Source: Acidobacteriaceae bacterium
GTDB taxonomy: Bacteria; Acidobacteriota; Terriglobia; Terriglobales; Acidobacteriaceae
Assembly (NCBI GenBank): GCA_027452245.1
Contig: DAIDGW010000035.1
Location: forward strand, 29,961-93,960
Length of the DNA stretch: 64,000 nucleotides
Reading direction: 5' to 3'
Positions 18,901-26,539 of the stretch are shown piece after piece; positions within the stretch are counted from its first letter, which is position 1, and the number at the start of each line of letters is the position of its first letter. The notes beneath the pieces were generated by a model that did not search any database, was not told the origin of the DNA, and saw only the letters and a program-made list of their open reading frames with translations. The position numbers and the translations under genes were made by a program.

Positions 18901-19307
18901 AAGAACGTCTGGTAGCGGATTTTCACGGTACCGGGCTCACCGTCGGCCCGCATCCGGTAGCGTACCGCCGTAAATGGCTGACTGCGATGGGAATTCGCCG
19001 CGCCATCGAACTTCGCGATCTGCCCACCGGAAAGCGCCTCCGCATCGGAGGCTGCGTCATTACCCGCCAGCGTCCCGGCACCGCCAAAGGATTTGTGTTT
19101 ATCAGCCTGGAAGATGAAACCGGAGTCGCCAATGCCATCATCGCGCCCGATCTTTTTCATCAGAACCGGCTGCTGCTGGCTTCCGAGCGTTTTTTGGCGG
19201 TGGAAGGAATTCTGCAGACTCAGGACAATGTGATTTCCGTGAAGGCCGAACGTGTCTTGCCGCTCTTCGTCACCAAAGCCGAAACCGTCTCACACGATTT
19301 CCACTAA
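15969..19307 (+). CDS. dnaE2: Error-prone DNA polymerase III alpha subunit DnaE2
   Basis: The translesion replicase of the mutasome. Domains in order: an N-terminal PHP domain ([17 protein letters not shown] near residue 5), the C-family palm with [16 protein letters not shown] near 415 carrying catalytic aspartates, fingers and thumb ([61 protein letters not shown]), a helix-hairpin-helix region, and a C-terminal OB fold ([26 protein letters not shown]). At 1,112 residues it is slightly long because two in-frame stretches look like inserted repeats (features at 16194 and 18471). ATG 15969 lies in a repeat unit; ATG 15978 (MYVELHARS) may be the ancestral start. It ends one base before a convergent gene. 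Confidence 0.95.
   Translation: [1112 protein letters not shown]
16194..16267. repeat. Palindromic repeat inserted in frame in the dnaE2 PHP domain
   Basis: Two 15-base arms, CCACAGCGGCACGGA (16194-16208) and TCCGTGCCTCTGTGG (16253-16267), are inverted repeats matching at 14 of 15 positions around a 44-base A/T-richer centre. The motif resembles the dispersed non-coding element whose ends read CACAGAGRCACGGAG...CTCCGTGYCTCTGTG in many environmental bacteria. Here it is translated as about 25 extra residues ([22 protein letters not shown]) between GAEV and [11 protein letters not shown], two blocks that are close together in ordinary DnaE2 proteins. Confidence 0.72.
18471..18525. repeat. CGTTGGCCG repeat cluster inserted in frame in dnaE2
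   Basis: Within 55 bases the 9-mer CGTTGGCCG occurs twice (18473, 18494) and CGTTGGTCG once (18508), ending with TTAGCCAAC, which is inverted relative to GTTGGC. It is translated as [19 protein letters not shown] between SEWNCTLE and [16 protein letters not shown], blocks that normally sit a few residues apart. This looks like a second dispersed repeat captured in the reading frame. Confidence 0.6.
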
Positions 19308-20015
19308 CTACAGATCGAAGACGCGGTAGAGCATCGAGGGTTGTTGCGCCTGCAAGAGTGAGATTGCCACATTGTGTACCGGAATTCCCGTCGGAGTATG
19401 CCCGTTGGGGCGCCCATGATGCGCGTGGCCGTGCACCACCACGTCAGCTCCATGCCGGTCCACCACTTCGGCCAGCCGCGACGTGCCCATGAACGGAAAA
19501 ATCTCCGCCGCCTCGCCCTGCACGGTCTCGGCAATGGGGGAATAATGCAGCACGACGAAGCGCTTATTGGCGCGCAGTTGCGACATGGCGCGCTCCAGTT
19601 TCAGAGCTTCGTCAATGGATGCACGCACAAAGTCTTTGATCTGCCGCTCTCCAAACGCGGTAAGCACCCCGCGGCCGAAGCCTCCCACGAATCCCTTGGT
19701 TCCGGCGAAACCGACTCCGTCGCGCTCGTAGGCGCTGCCATCCAGCAGTTTCACTCCCGCGGAAACGATCATCCGGCAAAGTTCATCCTGCTTGTCGCTC
19801 TCATAGTCATGGTTGCCCAGGACTACCACCGTCGGAAGTCTCAGCCGCACCAGCACATTCAGCAAAGGCTCCATCTCTGCGGGCTGCCCATAATTCGTAA
19901 GATCTCCTGCCAGCACCAGCACGTCCGCGTCATCGCGCACGCGCTCAAATTGATCCTTCAACTTCGCGTAGCTCTGCGGAGTGAAGTGCAGATCGCCTGT
20001 AGCCGCTACTCTCAT
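19308..20015 (-). CDS. Calcineurin-like metallophosphoesterase
   Basis: A 235-residue phosphoesterase whose two-metal site motifs are all visible: GDLHF at residue 7, LAGDLTNYG near 36, VVLGNHDYE near 66, HYSPIAETV near 155 and VHGHAHHGRPNG near 197. No signal peptide or membrane helix is present, so it is cytoplasmic. The substrate cannot be read from the sequence; relatives hydrolyse phosphodiesters or phosphomonoesters. Its ATG is immediately followed upstream by the stop of the nucleotidyltransferase-like gene, so the two are probably cotranscribed. Confidence 0.9.
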   Translation of the reverse strand: MRVAATGDLHFTPQSYAKLKDQFERVRDDADVLVLAGDLTNYGQPAEMEPLLNVLVRLRLPTVVVLGNHDYESDKQDELCRMIVSAGVKLLDGSAYERDGVGFAGTKGFVGGFGRGVLTAFGERQIKDFVRASIDEALKLERAMSQLRANKRFVVLHYSPIAETVQGEAAEIFPFMGTSRLAEVVDRHGADVVVHGHAHHGRPNGHTPTGIPVHNVAISLLQAQQPSMLYRVFDL

Positions 20016-20864
20016 CTATGAAGCCTTGCCCGAGGCTTGCGCGTTCGAACATTTCTGAATGGATTCGATTTCCGCCAGCCTCTTCGCCCGCGTTTGCTCC
20101 AGCAGATTCGCCATCTCCCATTCGTTCACATCAATGGCAAACATCCGGTCGTCCACCAGGCTGCCGCGAAATTCGGCCCTCGGATCCGGCTGCGCAATCA
20201 CCTTCTGAAATCGCGCCAGCAATTCCTGCCAGATCTCTGCCGGGACGTAATGGCTGTGCGCGGGATACACGTAACGAAAGAACATCAGCGACCACAGCAG
20301 CAGTTCCCAGTGCTCGCCTGCCAATTCCAGTTCCCTTTGCCAGTCAAAGCAGCCGTAGGTTCCGAAAATGATGTGCGCGATGTCGGCCCCGTCAAAGCGC
20401 TCGCGCTTATCCACAAAAATCTTGGACGCTACCAGTTCCTCCGGAGCCAGCACCAGCGTCTTGACCCCGTACACCACCGCCGGCTTCGCGCGCTCAATCC
20501 ACGAATCCTCCACCACAATCACACCATTGCTCATGCCGGTGATGAGATCCACATAGAACTCATCCTTGCGTGCTTTGGCTAACCACGCCCGATCCACCAC
20601 GTCGCATGTGAAGCCTTGTTCGCGGAGATATGGAAAAACCTGGGCTGCGGTCTTCGCCGTCATGAACAGATCCAGATCTTTGGTGAACCGGCAGATGCCG
20701 GTGTGCTGGCGAAGAGCAAACGCTCCCGAGACTGCGTAGGGAAAACCCCGCGCCTCCAGCGCCCGTAAGACTTCGCTGAACAGCGTGGCCTGTACCTCGG
20801 GAACTTCCATCGGCATCGAGGAAGTGAACGGCGGATTATCCGGATGTTCGGGCGTCTCTGGCAC
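20016..20864 (-). CDS. Nucleotidyltransferase-fold protein
   Basis: A 282-residue protein with a minimal nucleotidyltransferase core near residues 30-110: YAVSGAFALRQHTGICRFTKDLDLFM has the G-[SG]-x(n)-D-x-D pattern with the metal-binding aspartates, followed by a third acidic strand (EFYVDLITG) and AKPAVVYGVKTLVLAPEELVASKIFV. This arrangement resembles AbiEii/DUF6036-type proteins, which can be toxins or housekeeping transferases. No antitoxin-like gene lies beside it; its neighbour is a phosphoesterase. The track start is a GTG; ATG 20816 (MPMEVPEVQ) is an alternative. Confidence 0.75.
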   Translation of the reverse strand: MPETPEHPDNPPFTSSMPMEVPEVQATLFSEVLRALEARGFPYAVSGAFALRQHTGICRFTKDLDLFMTAKTAAQVFPYLREQGFTCDVVDRAWLAKARKDEFYVDLITGMSNGVIVVEDSWIERAKPAVVYGVKTLVLAPEELVASKIFVDKRERFDGADIAHIIFGTYGCFDWQRELELAGEHWELLLWSLMFFRYVYPAHSHYVPAEIWQELLARFQKVIAQPDPRAEFRGSLVDDRMFAIDVNEWEMANLLEQTRAKRLAEIESIQKCSNAQASGKAS

Positions 20865-20970
20865 GAAGCTTGGATGTTGACCTTATGCCTCGCGGTTGTT
20901 GCACTTCTCTGCCAGACCGGCTTCCGCCGTTTAACAGATCAGATAACGCCTTTTCGGGACCGGGTGCCTT

Positions 20971-22623
20971 TTACTTTCCTGCGGCGCTGATCCTCCAGAT
21001 CGAGTTCGACCCGTCATCGCTGACCAGCAGTGATCCATCGGGAGCCACCGTGATTCCCACCGGACGTCCCCAGACATGTCCATCCGGAAGCACGAAGCCA
21101 GTGACAAAGTCCTCGTACTCGCCGCTCGCATGACCCGTGCCATGCAGCGGCACCCGGATTACCTCATATCCCGCCCGCACCGACCGGTTCCATGAGCCGT
21201 GTTCGCTGGCGAAGATATCCCCTTTGTACTCTGCAGGGAATTGGTTCCCCTCATAGAACGTTAATTCCAGCGACGCGTTGTGTGCCTGCAGCAGCACGTC
21301 AGGCACGATCGCCTTATCCTTCAGTTCCGGATGTTTCCCCTTCTGCCGCGGATCCTGGTGAGGTCCGATGTACCACCACGGCCAGCCATAGAACCCACCC
21401 TCCTGCACATGCGTGATGTAGTCGGGGACGAGGTTATCTCCCAACGCATCTCGCTCGTTGACCGAACACCATAGTTCTCCCGTTTTCGGATTTACGGCAA
21501 TCCCTCCCCCCGGATTGCGGATCCCGTAGGCGTAGACATGCATGTCGCTGCCGTCCGGCTTGAACTCCAGAATATTGGCGCGGTTCTTTTCGTCCGGATG
21601 CGTATCCGTGTCGTCATCATTCGACGCGGACCCCACCGCCACAAACATCCGCTTCCCATCCGGAGAAAATTCAATCGTGCGCGTCCAGTGTCCGCCCGTC
21701 CGCATGGGCACCAGGTTCTGCGCTGGTCCCGTCGCCTTCATGTCTCCGTTGTGGTAGGGAAATCGCATGATTTCGTTCGTATCGCCCACATAGACCCACT
21801 CCGGATTCGGACCCGGCGGATAGAACGTAATTCCATACGGACGATCCAGCCCGCTCGCAAAGACCTGCATCTGCTCCGGCGTGCCATCGCTGTTCATCCC
21901 GCGGAACACCCGAATTCTCCCCGGGGTGCTCTCCGCCACAAAAATATCTCCATTGGGAGCCGTTCGCATCCACCGAGGCGTATCCAAAGCGCCCGCATAC
22001 AGCTGCACCTTGAATCCTTTCGGCGCGATCGGCCACGCATTCGCCGGCCGGGCCACCACCTCCGGCCCGTTTTCCGCCGACCTCGTCGCATAGGGCTGCG
22101 GTAGGTCCGCCGGAGTGATTTTGCGAACCTTGCCCGGCATCTCGTACCGGAAGTCCGTGAACGGCGCCTTCGGCGGCGGAGCCTTGATCGTGGAACTCGC
22201 CATCTCTGGCTGCGCTTCCGGCGTGTCTTGCGCCGTGGTCTGCGACAGGCCGATCGACTTCACAAAGCTGACCAGTTCCCACCGGTCCTTCTGCGGCAGC
22301 GCCGCCCATGACGGCATTCCATTCCCCTGGTCGCCCTTGGTCACGAACCAGAAAACTTCACCCGAGGGTACCGACTCCATCTTGCCGTCCACCAGCGACG
22401 GCACATTCCCCGTCCCTTGCCCGCTTTGCCCATGGCACGACGCGCAATTCTTCATGAATAGCGCTTTTCCCGCCGTAACCGCCGAGGCCTGCCCCTCATA
22501 CGGGTTCTTCATCTCTTTCGTGGAGTCCGGCGCGTTATGAAAGCTTTGGTCCCCCGCCGACAGCATCAGGAACGCCGGAATCACCAACAACCCTGCCACT
22601 GCTATTTTCCCTGCCAGTCTCAT
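20971..22623 (-). CDS. Cytochrome c / glucose-sorbosone dehydrogenase-type fusion, secreted
   Basis: A 550-residue exported oxidoreductase. A signal peptide (MRLAGKIAVAGLLVIPAFLML) is followed by a class I cytochrome c domain with the haem motif CASCHGQSG near residue 60 and a distal methionine in GMPSWAALP. From about residue 190 there is a PQQ-dependent glucose/sorbosone dehydrogenase beta-propeller: GFKVQLYAGALDTPRWMRTAPNGDIFVAEST, DRPYGITFYPPG, YAYGIRNPGGGIAVNP, EHGSWNRSVRAGYEVIRVPL, and VTGFVLPDGHVWGRPVGITVAPDGSLLVSDDGSNSIWRI. It probably oxidises a sugar or alcohol in the periplasm and passes electrons to the fused haem. Substrate and cofactor are inferred from the fold. Confidence 0.88.
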   Translation of the reverse strand: MRLAGKIAVAGLLVIPAFLMLSAGDQSFHNAPDSTKEMKNPYEGQASAVTAGKALFMKNCASCHGQSGQGTGNVPSLVDGKMESVPSGEVFWFVTKGDQGNGMPSWAALPQKDRWELVSFVKSIGLSQTTAQDTPEAQPEMASSTIKAPPPKAPFTDFRYEMPGKVRKITPADLPQPYATRSAENGPEVVARPANAWPIAPKGFKVQLYAGALDTPRWMRTAPNGDIFVAESTPGRIRVFRGMNSDGTPEQMQVFASGLDRPYGITFYPPGPNPEWVYVGDTNEIMRFPYHNGDMKATGPAQNLVPMRTGGHWTRTIEFSPDGKRMFVAVGSASNDDDTDTHPDEKNRANILEFKPDGSDMHVYAYGIRNPGGGIAVNPKTGELWCSVNERDALGDNLVPDYITHVQEGGFYGWPWWYIGPHQDPRQKGKHPELKDKAIVPDVLLQAHNASLELTFYEGNQFPAEYKGDIFASEHGSWNRSVRAGYEVIRVPLHGTGHASGEYEDFVTGFVLPDGHVWGRPVGITVAPDGSLLVSDDGSNSIWRISAAGK

Positions 22624-22791
22624 ATTGAACCCCTTACGGAAATTTTCCCCTTAGATACTCAGGCCGCCATTATAGATGCGTCCTTTTGCTGGGAGTGCAT
22701 CCGCCACCCATCCTGCTCCTCTGAAAAAAGGCATGACTAAAGTGTCCGGTGATTGTTCCCGCACCCTCGTTCGGCGTGATTAAATCCTTGC

Positions 22792-24657
22792 ATGCGGGCC
22801 CTCAGGTCGGAAACAATTCCCAGCGCCGCACCCCCTCAAGCCCCCGAGCGCGCGCGCCGGGTCCGGCTGATATGCTCTCTGCTGCTCGTGCTGGCCACGC
22901 TCTCGCTTTATAACCCTATCAGCCGGGCTCCTTACCTTGATTACGATGACAATGCGTATGTACTGGAGAATTTTCACGTCCGCTCAGGGTTGCACTGGGA
23001 CACCTTCGTATGGGCCTTCACCACGCGATCGGAGTCGAACTGGCATCCGCTGACCTGGTTGTCCCACTGTCTCGACGTCAGCCTTTTCGGCCTGAATCCG
23101 GCCGGACCGCACTACATGAACGTTCTTTTCCATGTGGCCAATGCAGTTCTCCTTTTCTTGCTGCTGGACCGGGCCACAAGGTTCCGATGGAGAAGTCTGT
23201 TCGTCGCGGCATTGTTCGCGGTGCACCCCCTTAACGTGGAATCGGTTGCCTGGATCTCCGAACGCAAGAACGTCCTCAGCATGCTGCTGTTTCTGCTCAC
23301 TCTCGCCGCATACGGATGGTACGCGCGCAAACCTTGCGTGGGCCGGTATCTACTAGTCGCGTTTACCTTCGCCCTGGCTCTGATGGCAAAGCCGCAGGTG
23401 ATCACGTTGCCCTTCGCGCTCCTGTTGCTGGATTACTGGCCTCTCGGCCGTGCTGGCAGCCCACACCCCGGGTCGGGAGAATTCGCCTCCGCCTATCCAT
23501 GGCGGCAACTTACATTGGAGAAATTGCCTCTGTTTTTCCTTTCGGCAGCGAGTGCATGGATCACAATGCTGGCCCAGACAGTCGCACTGCATCGCGAGTT
23601 CCCCTTATCGATACGGCTGCAAAATGCGGCTCTGGCTTACGTGAAATACATCGGAAAGACTGTTTGGCCATTAAATCTGGCGCCGCTTTACCCCCACCCG
23701 GGATTCTCCGTTAATGCGGAACACGCCATATTCGCGGCAATTCTACTGGCCATCATCACTGTGCTTGTAGGCGTAAGCCGGCGTCCCTATCTGTTGGTAG
23801 GCTGGCTCTGGTTTCTCGGAATACTGGTGCCAATGATCGGGCTGGTGCAAGTCGGCGTACAGGCCATGGCCGATCGCTACAGCTACATTCCAGCTATCGG
23901 CCTGTTCGTCATGGCGTGCTGGGGAATCAGTGAGCTATGGAAAAAGTGGCACGCTCCGCGGATTGCCGGTGCGGTACTGGCCGCCTGCGTTCTATGCTCC
24001 TATGCCTTCGCTTCCCATCGCTATATTGACTGCTGGAAGAACAATCTCACGCTCTGGTCCCACACGCTCCAGATAACTCAGAACAATTTCATTGCAGAAG
24101 ATAGCTTCGCCCAAGCGTTGCTGGCACAAGGAAAGATGGACGAGGCAGCGGCTCATTTTCAGAACGCAGTCAGAATCAACCCTCAGGATCCCATCGGGAA
24201 CCTTAATCTGGGGGCCTGCGAGCAACAGAAACAGGACTATTCCGCCGCCATTGCGCACTACCAGGACGTTCTTCAGCTCACTCGAATTCCCCGGCTGCTC
24301 GCTCTCGATTTAACGAATCTGGGATATGCCTACTACGCTCAAGGAAAGATTGATCAAGCCCAGCATAGCTTCGAGTCTGCCCTACAGCAGCAACCCGAGG
24401 ATTCCCACGCATTTTTGGGGCTCGGCGTCATCGCTTATGTTCGCGGCGATTTCCCTCTGGCGGTTGCCGATTACCAGAAGGCGCTGCGCCTGCAGAATAG
24501 CGACTTGGGATATCTGCTCCTGGCCCAGGCACTGGACCGGGAGGGAAACACTCATGCGGCCGCAACCGCACGCTCTGCCGCGGAGCGCCTCTCACCCAAC
24601 ATCAATGCAACGAATGCTGCAGCCCGTCAACTGCTGGCCCCACGCAATTCCTCGTAG
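22792..24657 (+). CDS. TMTC-like multi-span membrane protein with TPR repeats
   Basis: A 621-residue protein. About residues 20-420 form ten or so hydrophobic segments with the signature of TMTC/protein-mannosyltransferase-like families: an early acidic loop (YLDYDDNAYVLENFHVRSGL), SNWHPLTWLSHCLDVSLFGLNPAGPHYMNVLFHVANAVLLF, and AVHPLNVESVAWISERKNVLS. The C-terminal 180 residues are tetratricopeptide repeats (GKMDEAAAHFQNAVRINPQDP, YYAQGKIDQAQHSFESALQQQPEDS, GDFPLAVADYQKALRLQN). Such proteins are thought to be lipid-linked-sugar glycosyltransferases of the GT-C fold; the activity here is inferred. It is divergent from the sorbosone dehydrogenase gene. Confidence 0.85.
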   Translation: MRALRSETIPSAAPPQAPERARRVRLICSLLLVLATLSLYNPISRAPYLDYDDNAYVLENFHVRSGLHWDTFVWAFTTRSESNWHPLTWLSHCLDVSLFGLNPAGPHYMNVLFHVANAVLLFLLLDRATRFRWRSLFVAALFAVHPLNVESVAWISERKNVLSMLLFLLTLAAYGWYARKPCVGRYLLVAFTFALALMAKPQVITLPFALLLLDYWPLGRAGSPHPGSGEFASAYPWRQLTLEKLPLFFLSAASAWITMLAQTVALHREFPLSIRLQNAALAYVKYIGKTVWPLNLAPLYPHPGFSVNAEHAIFAAILLAIITVLVGVSRRPYLLVGWLWFLGILVPMIGLVQVGVQAMADRYSYIPAIGLFVMACWGISELWKKWHAPRIAGAVLAACVLCSYAFASHRYIDCWKNNLTLWSHTLQITQNNFIAEDSFAQALLAQGKMDEAAAHFQNAVRINPQDPIGNLNLGACEQQKQDYSAAIAHYQDVLQLTRIPRLLALDLTNLGYAYYAQGKIDQAQHSFESALQQQPEDSHAFLGLGVIAYVRGDFPLAVADYQKALRLQNSDLGYLLLAQALDREGNTHAAATARSAAERLSPNINATNAAARQLLAPRNSS

Positions 24658-24827
24658 TTTGGTAGAACAAAGCCGATCTCGCGGAAGGCAATTTTGCTCA
24701 ACCCGTAATTCTGTCGCTGCTCGTTTCCGTGCGCCTGCCATGACTCCTCGCATTAGCTAAGTGGACCCGCGTGCTATCATCCGCTCGAGTCTCACTCTGC
24801 ATCATGACGCCCGCCCCAGGAGGAGCC

Positions 24828-25142
24828 ATGCACTGGTATTTCTACCTCAGCTACTTTTTCGGAGGCGCCTTCCTCGCCAACGCCGTCCCACACTTCGTGA
24901 GCGGCACGTGCGGGCGTCCATTTCCGAGCCCATTCGCCTCGCCTCCCGGTCGCGGCCTGTCCTCCCCGATGGTGAACGTACTGTGGGGCTCGTTCAACAT
25001 GGCAGTCGGATACATTCTCGTCGCCCGCCTCGGGGAATTCTGCCTTCGCCGCACCTCCGATGTCCTTGCCGCTGGAGCAGGCGGCCTGCTAATGGCCGTG
25101 ATGCTCGCGTGGACCTTCGGGCAACGCCTTTCAGGAAGATAG
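24828..25142 (+). CDS. Small membrane protein of unknown function
   Basis: A 104-residue protein beginning MHWYFYLSYFFGGAFLANAVPHFVSGTCGRPFPSPFA. The track extends it upstream to 24771, but a very strong ribosome site (AGGAGGAGCC) lies directly before ATG 24828, which fixes the start. Three hydrophobic segments are visible: residues 5-20, 43-60 (VNVLWGSFNMAVGYILVARL) and 75-95 (VLAAGAGGLLMAVMLAWTFG). The conserved-looking NAVPHFVSG.CGRPFPSPFA loop after the first helix suggests a defined family, but I cannot name its function. Confidence 0.8.
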   Translation: MHWYFYLSYFFGGAFLANAVPHFVSGTCGRPFPSPFASPPGRGLSSPMVNVLWGSFNMAVGYILVARLGEFCLRRTSDVLAAGAGGLLMAVMLAWTFGQRLSGR

Positions 25143-25215
25143 CCGCGGCGTACGCTCTTGAGAAGCGGTTGTCCATCAGAGCCGGAACCAAGCTTGCAAA
25201 GTTAGCCTCAAAATT

Positions 25216-25231
25216 TGTGATTTGGATCACG
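25216..25231. promoter_or_regulatory. CRP-like TGTGA-N6-TCAC operator
   Basis: TGTGATTTGGATCACG matches the CRP/FNR-superfamily pattern TGTGA-N6-TCACA at nine of ten core positions. A TATGAT that could be a -10 element begins two bases after it (25233-25238). It lies about 75 bases before the small ORF at 25303. A binding protein cannot be assigned. Confidence 0.45.
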
Positions 25232-25302
25232 GTATGATCGTGTCAGACCTGCTACCGTCGTGCGACTTTAATTGCCTTCCTTCCCCCAGATAGGAAGACT
25301 CG

Positions 25303-25500
25303 ATGCTTCGCCACGAATGCAGAAGCAAGGTACTCGCGAAACTAACCAATGCCCGCTGTGAAATCGAAGACGCCCTGAACCTTTCAACGCCGGTTGCACG
25401 CTACGATCCTGTCCTGATGACTGATTCCACGCGAAATCATCTGTCGGCGATCATCGACGAACTCAACCGGGTGCTGCGCCACATTGAGGCCTCGCAATGA
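25303..25500 (+). CDS. Small soluble protein of unknown function
   Basis: A 65-residue, mostly helical, soluble protein (MLRHECRSKVLAKLTNARCEIEDAL...IDELNRVLRHIEASQ). An AGGAAG ribosome site lies five bases before the ATG, and a CRP-like operator with a -10-like box lies upstream, so it is probably expressed. Two helices separated by a proline-containing turn suggest a helical hairpin. No family is recognised and the neighbours give no hint of its role. Confidence 0.6.
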   Translation: MLRHECRSKVLAKLTNARCEIEDALNLSTPVARYDPVLMTDSTRNHLSAIIDELNRVLRHIEASQ

Positions 25501-25627
25501 CGTATTGGTGTTCACCTTCCAGTGAGTCTTCCCGTTTGCGGTCGAGATTATGGAACTTCAGCAGACCGGGGTGATACATCCAGAGGCCTTCTACTCGCAG
25601 CGCTGGATATGAAGGGAACAGAAACTT

Positions 25628-25702
25628 TGGTAGCCCTGACGGGAATCGAACCCGTATACCTGCCTTGAGAGGGCAGTATCCTAACCGTTAGATGACAGGG
25701 CC
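25628..25702 (-). tRNA. tRNA-Glu (anticodon CUC)
   Basis: Read on the minus strand, GGCCCTG...CAGGGCT forms the acceptor stem (one G-U pair), GGTTCGATTC gives the T arm, and the anticodon stem-loop is CTGCC-CTCTCAA-GGCAG, so the anticodon is CTC and the tRNA reads GAG. The D arm has the ATCTAACGGTTAGGAT form typical of tRNA-Glu. The 3' CCA is encoded. The length is 75 bases with CCA. Confidence 0.95.
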
Positions 25703-26020
25703 GCTCGGCACTTTTCTCGCATCCGCCACAGGTCTCCGGAGACACGCGGTCTCCATAAAATGTGGCAAGATCTTGATTATAACAAACACTTTCCTGCTCT
25801 CCCGGCCGCCATTTTCAAATCGGACTTTCCGCATTGCACCAGCAAAAATCTGAAGTGCAAATCATTGGCATTCACATCCCACCACGGTTTATAGTGGATA
25901 AATCTCAGCAAGCCGACCATTAATTATTCAACCGCAGTTGCCACGGCAATAGCATGTTGTTCGTGCACTCATAACCTCAATTGATCCCTGGATTTCTCGT
26001 AGGTAAAGGAGTTTCTTTTT
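25703..26020 (-). promoter_or_regulatory. tRNA-Glu promoter and structured leader; otherwise empty spacer
   Basis: On the minus strand a perfect TATAAT lies at 25776-25781, about 75 bases ahead of the tRNA, with no clear TTGACA upstream. Between it and the tRNA are nested inverted repeats: GCCACA/TGTGGC (25725-25730 with 25761-25766) enclosing GTCTCC and GGAGAC units (25732-25754). These could fold in the tRNA precursor. The rest of this 318-base gap holds no gene I can see, only the ribosome site (AAAGGAG) of the DUF2934 gene near its end. Confidence 0.5.
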
Positions 26021-26335
26021 ATGGCCAAGACCAAATCCCCCGCCCCCAAAACCCGCCGCGCCAAACCATCCAACGGTGAAACTGGCGCCGAACTCACCAG
26101 CACCCAGCCGGTCACTGCTGCTCAGGTCGACAACGGGCATTCCGATCCCCGCAAATTTGAAGTAACCAAGGCCGACTCCCGCGGCACCGTCGTGCCCATC
26201 AATTTAGAAGATGAGATTCGCCGCCGCGCCTACGAACTGGCCGAGCGGCGTGGCTTCCAGGGCGGCAGCGAAACCGAAGATTGGCTGGCCGCCGAGCGCG
26301 AAGTTCTGCAGCGCTATCGCCAACAAAGCGCCTGA
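26021..26335 (+). CDS. DUF2934 domain protein
   Basis: A 104-residue protein. The C-terminal 40 residues (LEDEIRRRAYELAERRGFQGGSETEDWLAAEREVLQRYRQ) are a typical DUF2934 motif, a short helical domain of unknown function common in acidobacteria and proteobacteria. The N-terminal 60 residues are basic and low in complexity (MAKTKSPAPKTRRAKPSNGETG), as in many members, and may bind nucleic acid, but that is a guess. A clear AAAGGAG ribosome site precedes the ATG. Confidence 0.88.
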   Translation: MAKTKSPAPKTRRAKPSNGETGAELTSTQPVTAAQVDNGHSDPRKFEVTKADSRGTVVPINLEDEIRRRAYELAERRGFQGGSETEDWLAAEREVLQRYRQQSA

Positions 26336-26539
26336 TTCTGGCGAATCATGGGACTGGCGGCCGCATGCCGGCCGCCACGAGGCGAACCGCCACCGCCCCG
26401 GTCGCATTTGTGTTTCGCCCTCTACTCCTGCCGTGGATGTGGGACAATATCTTCTGTCTGCAGCGCCGCCGCGCTCTGGGGAACTTAAAGGCTTCTTGTG
26501 CCCGGCGCACTCTGAAAATCATTTCAGGAAATAGGTGAG

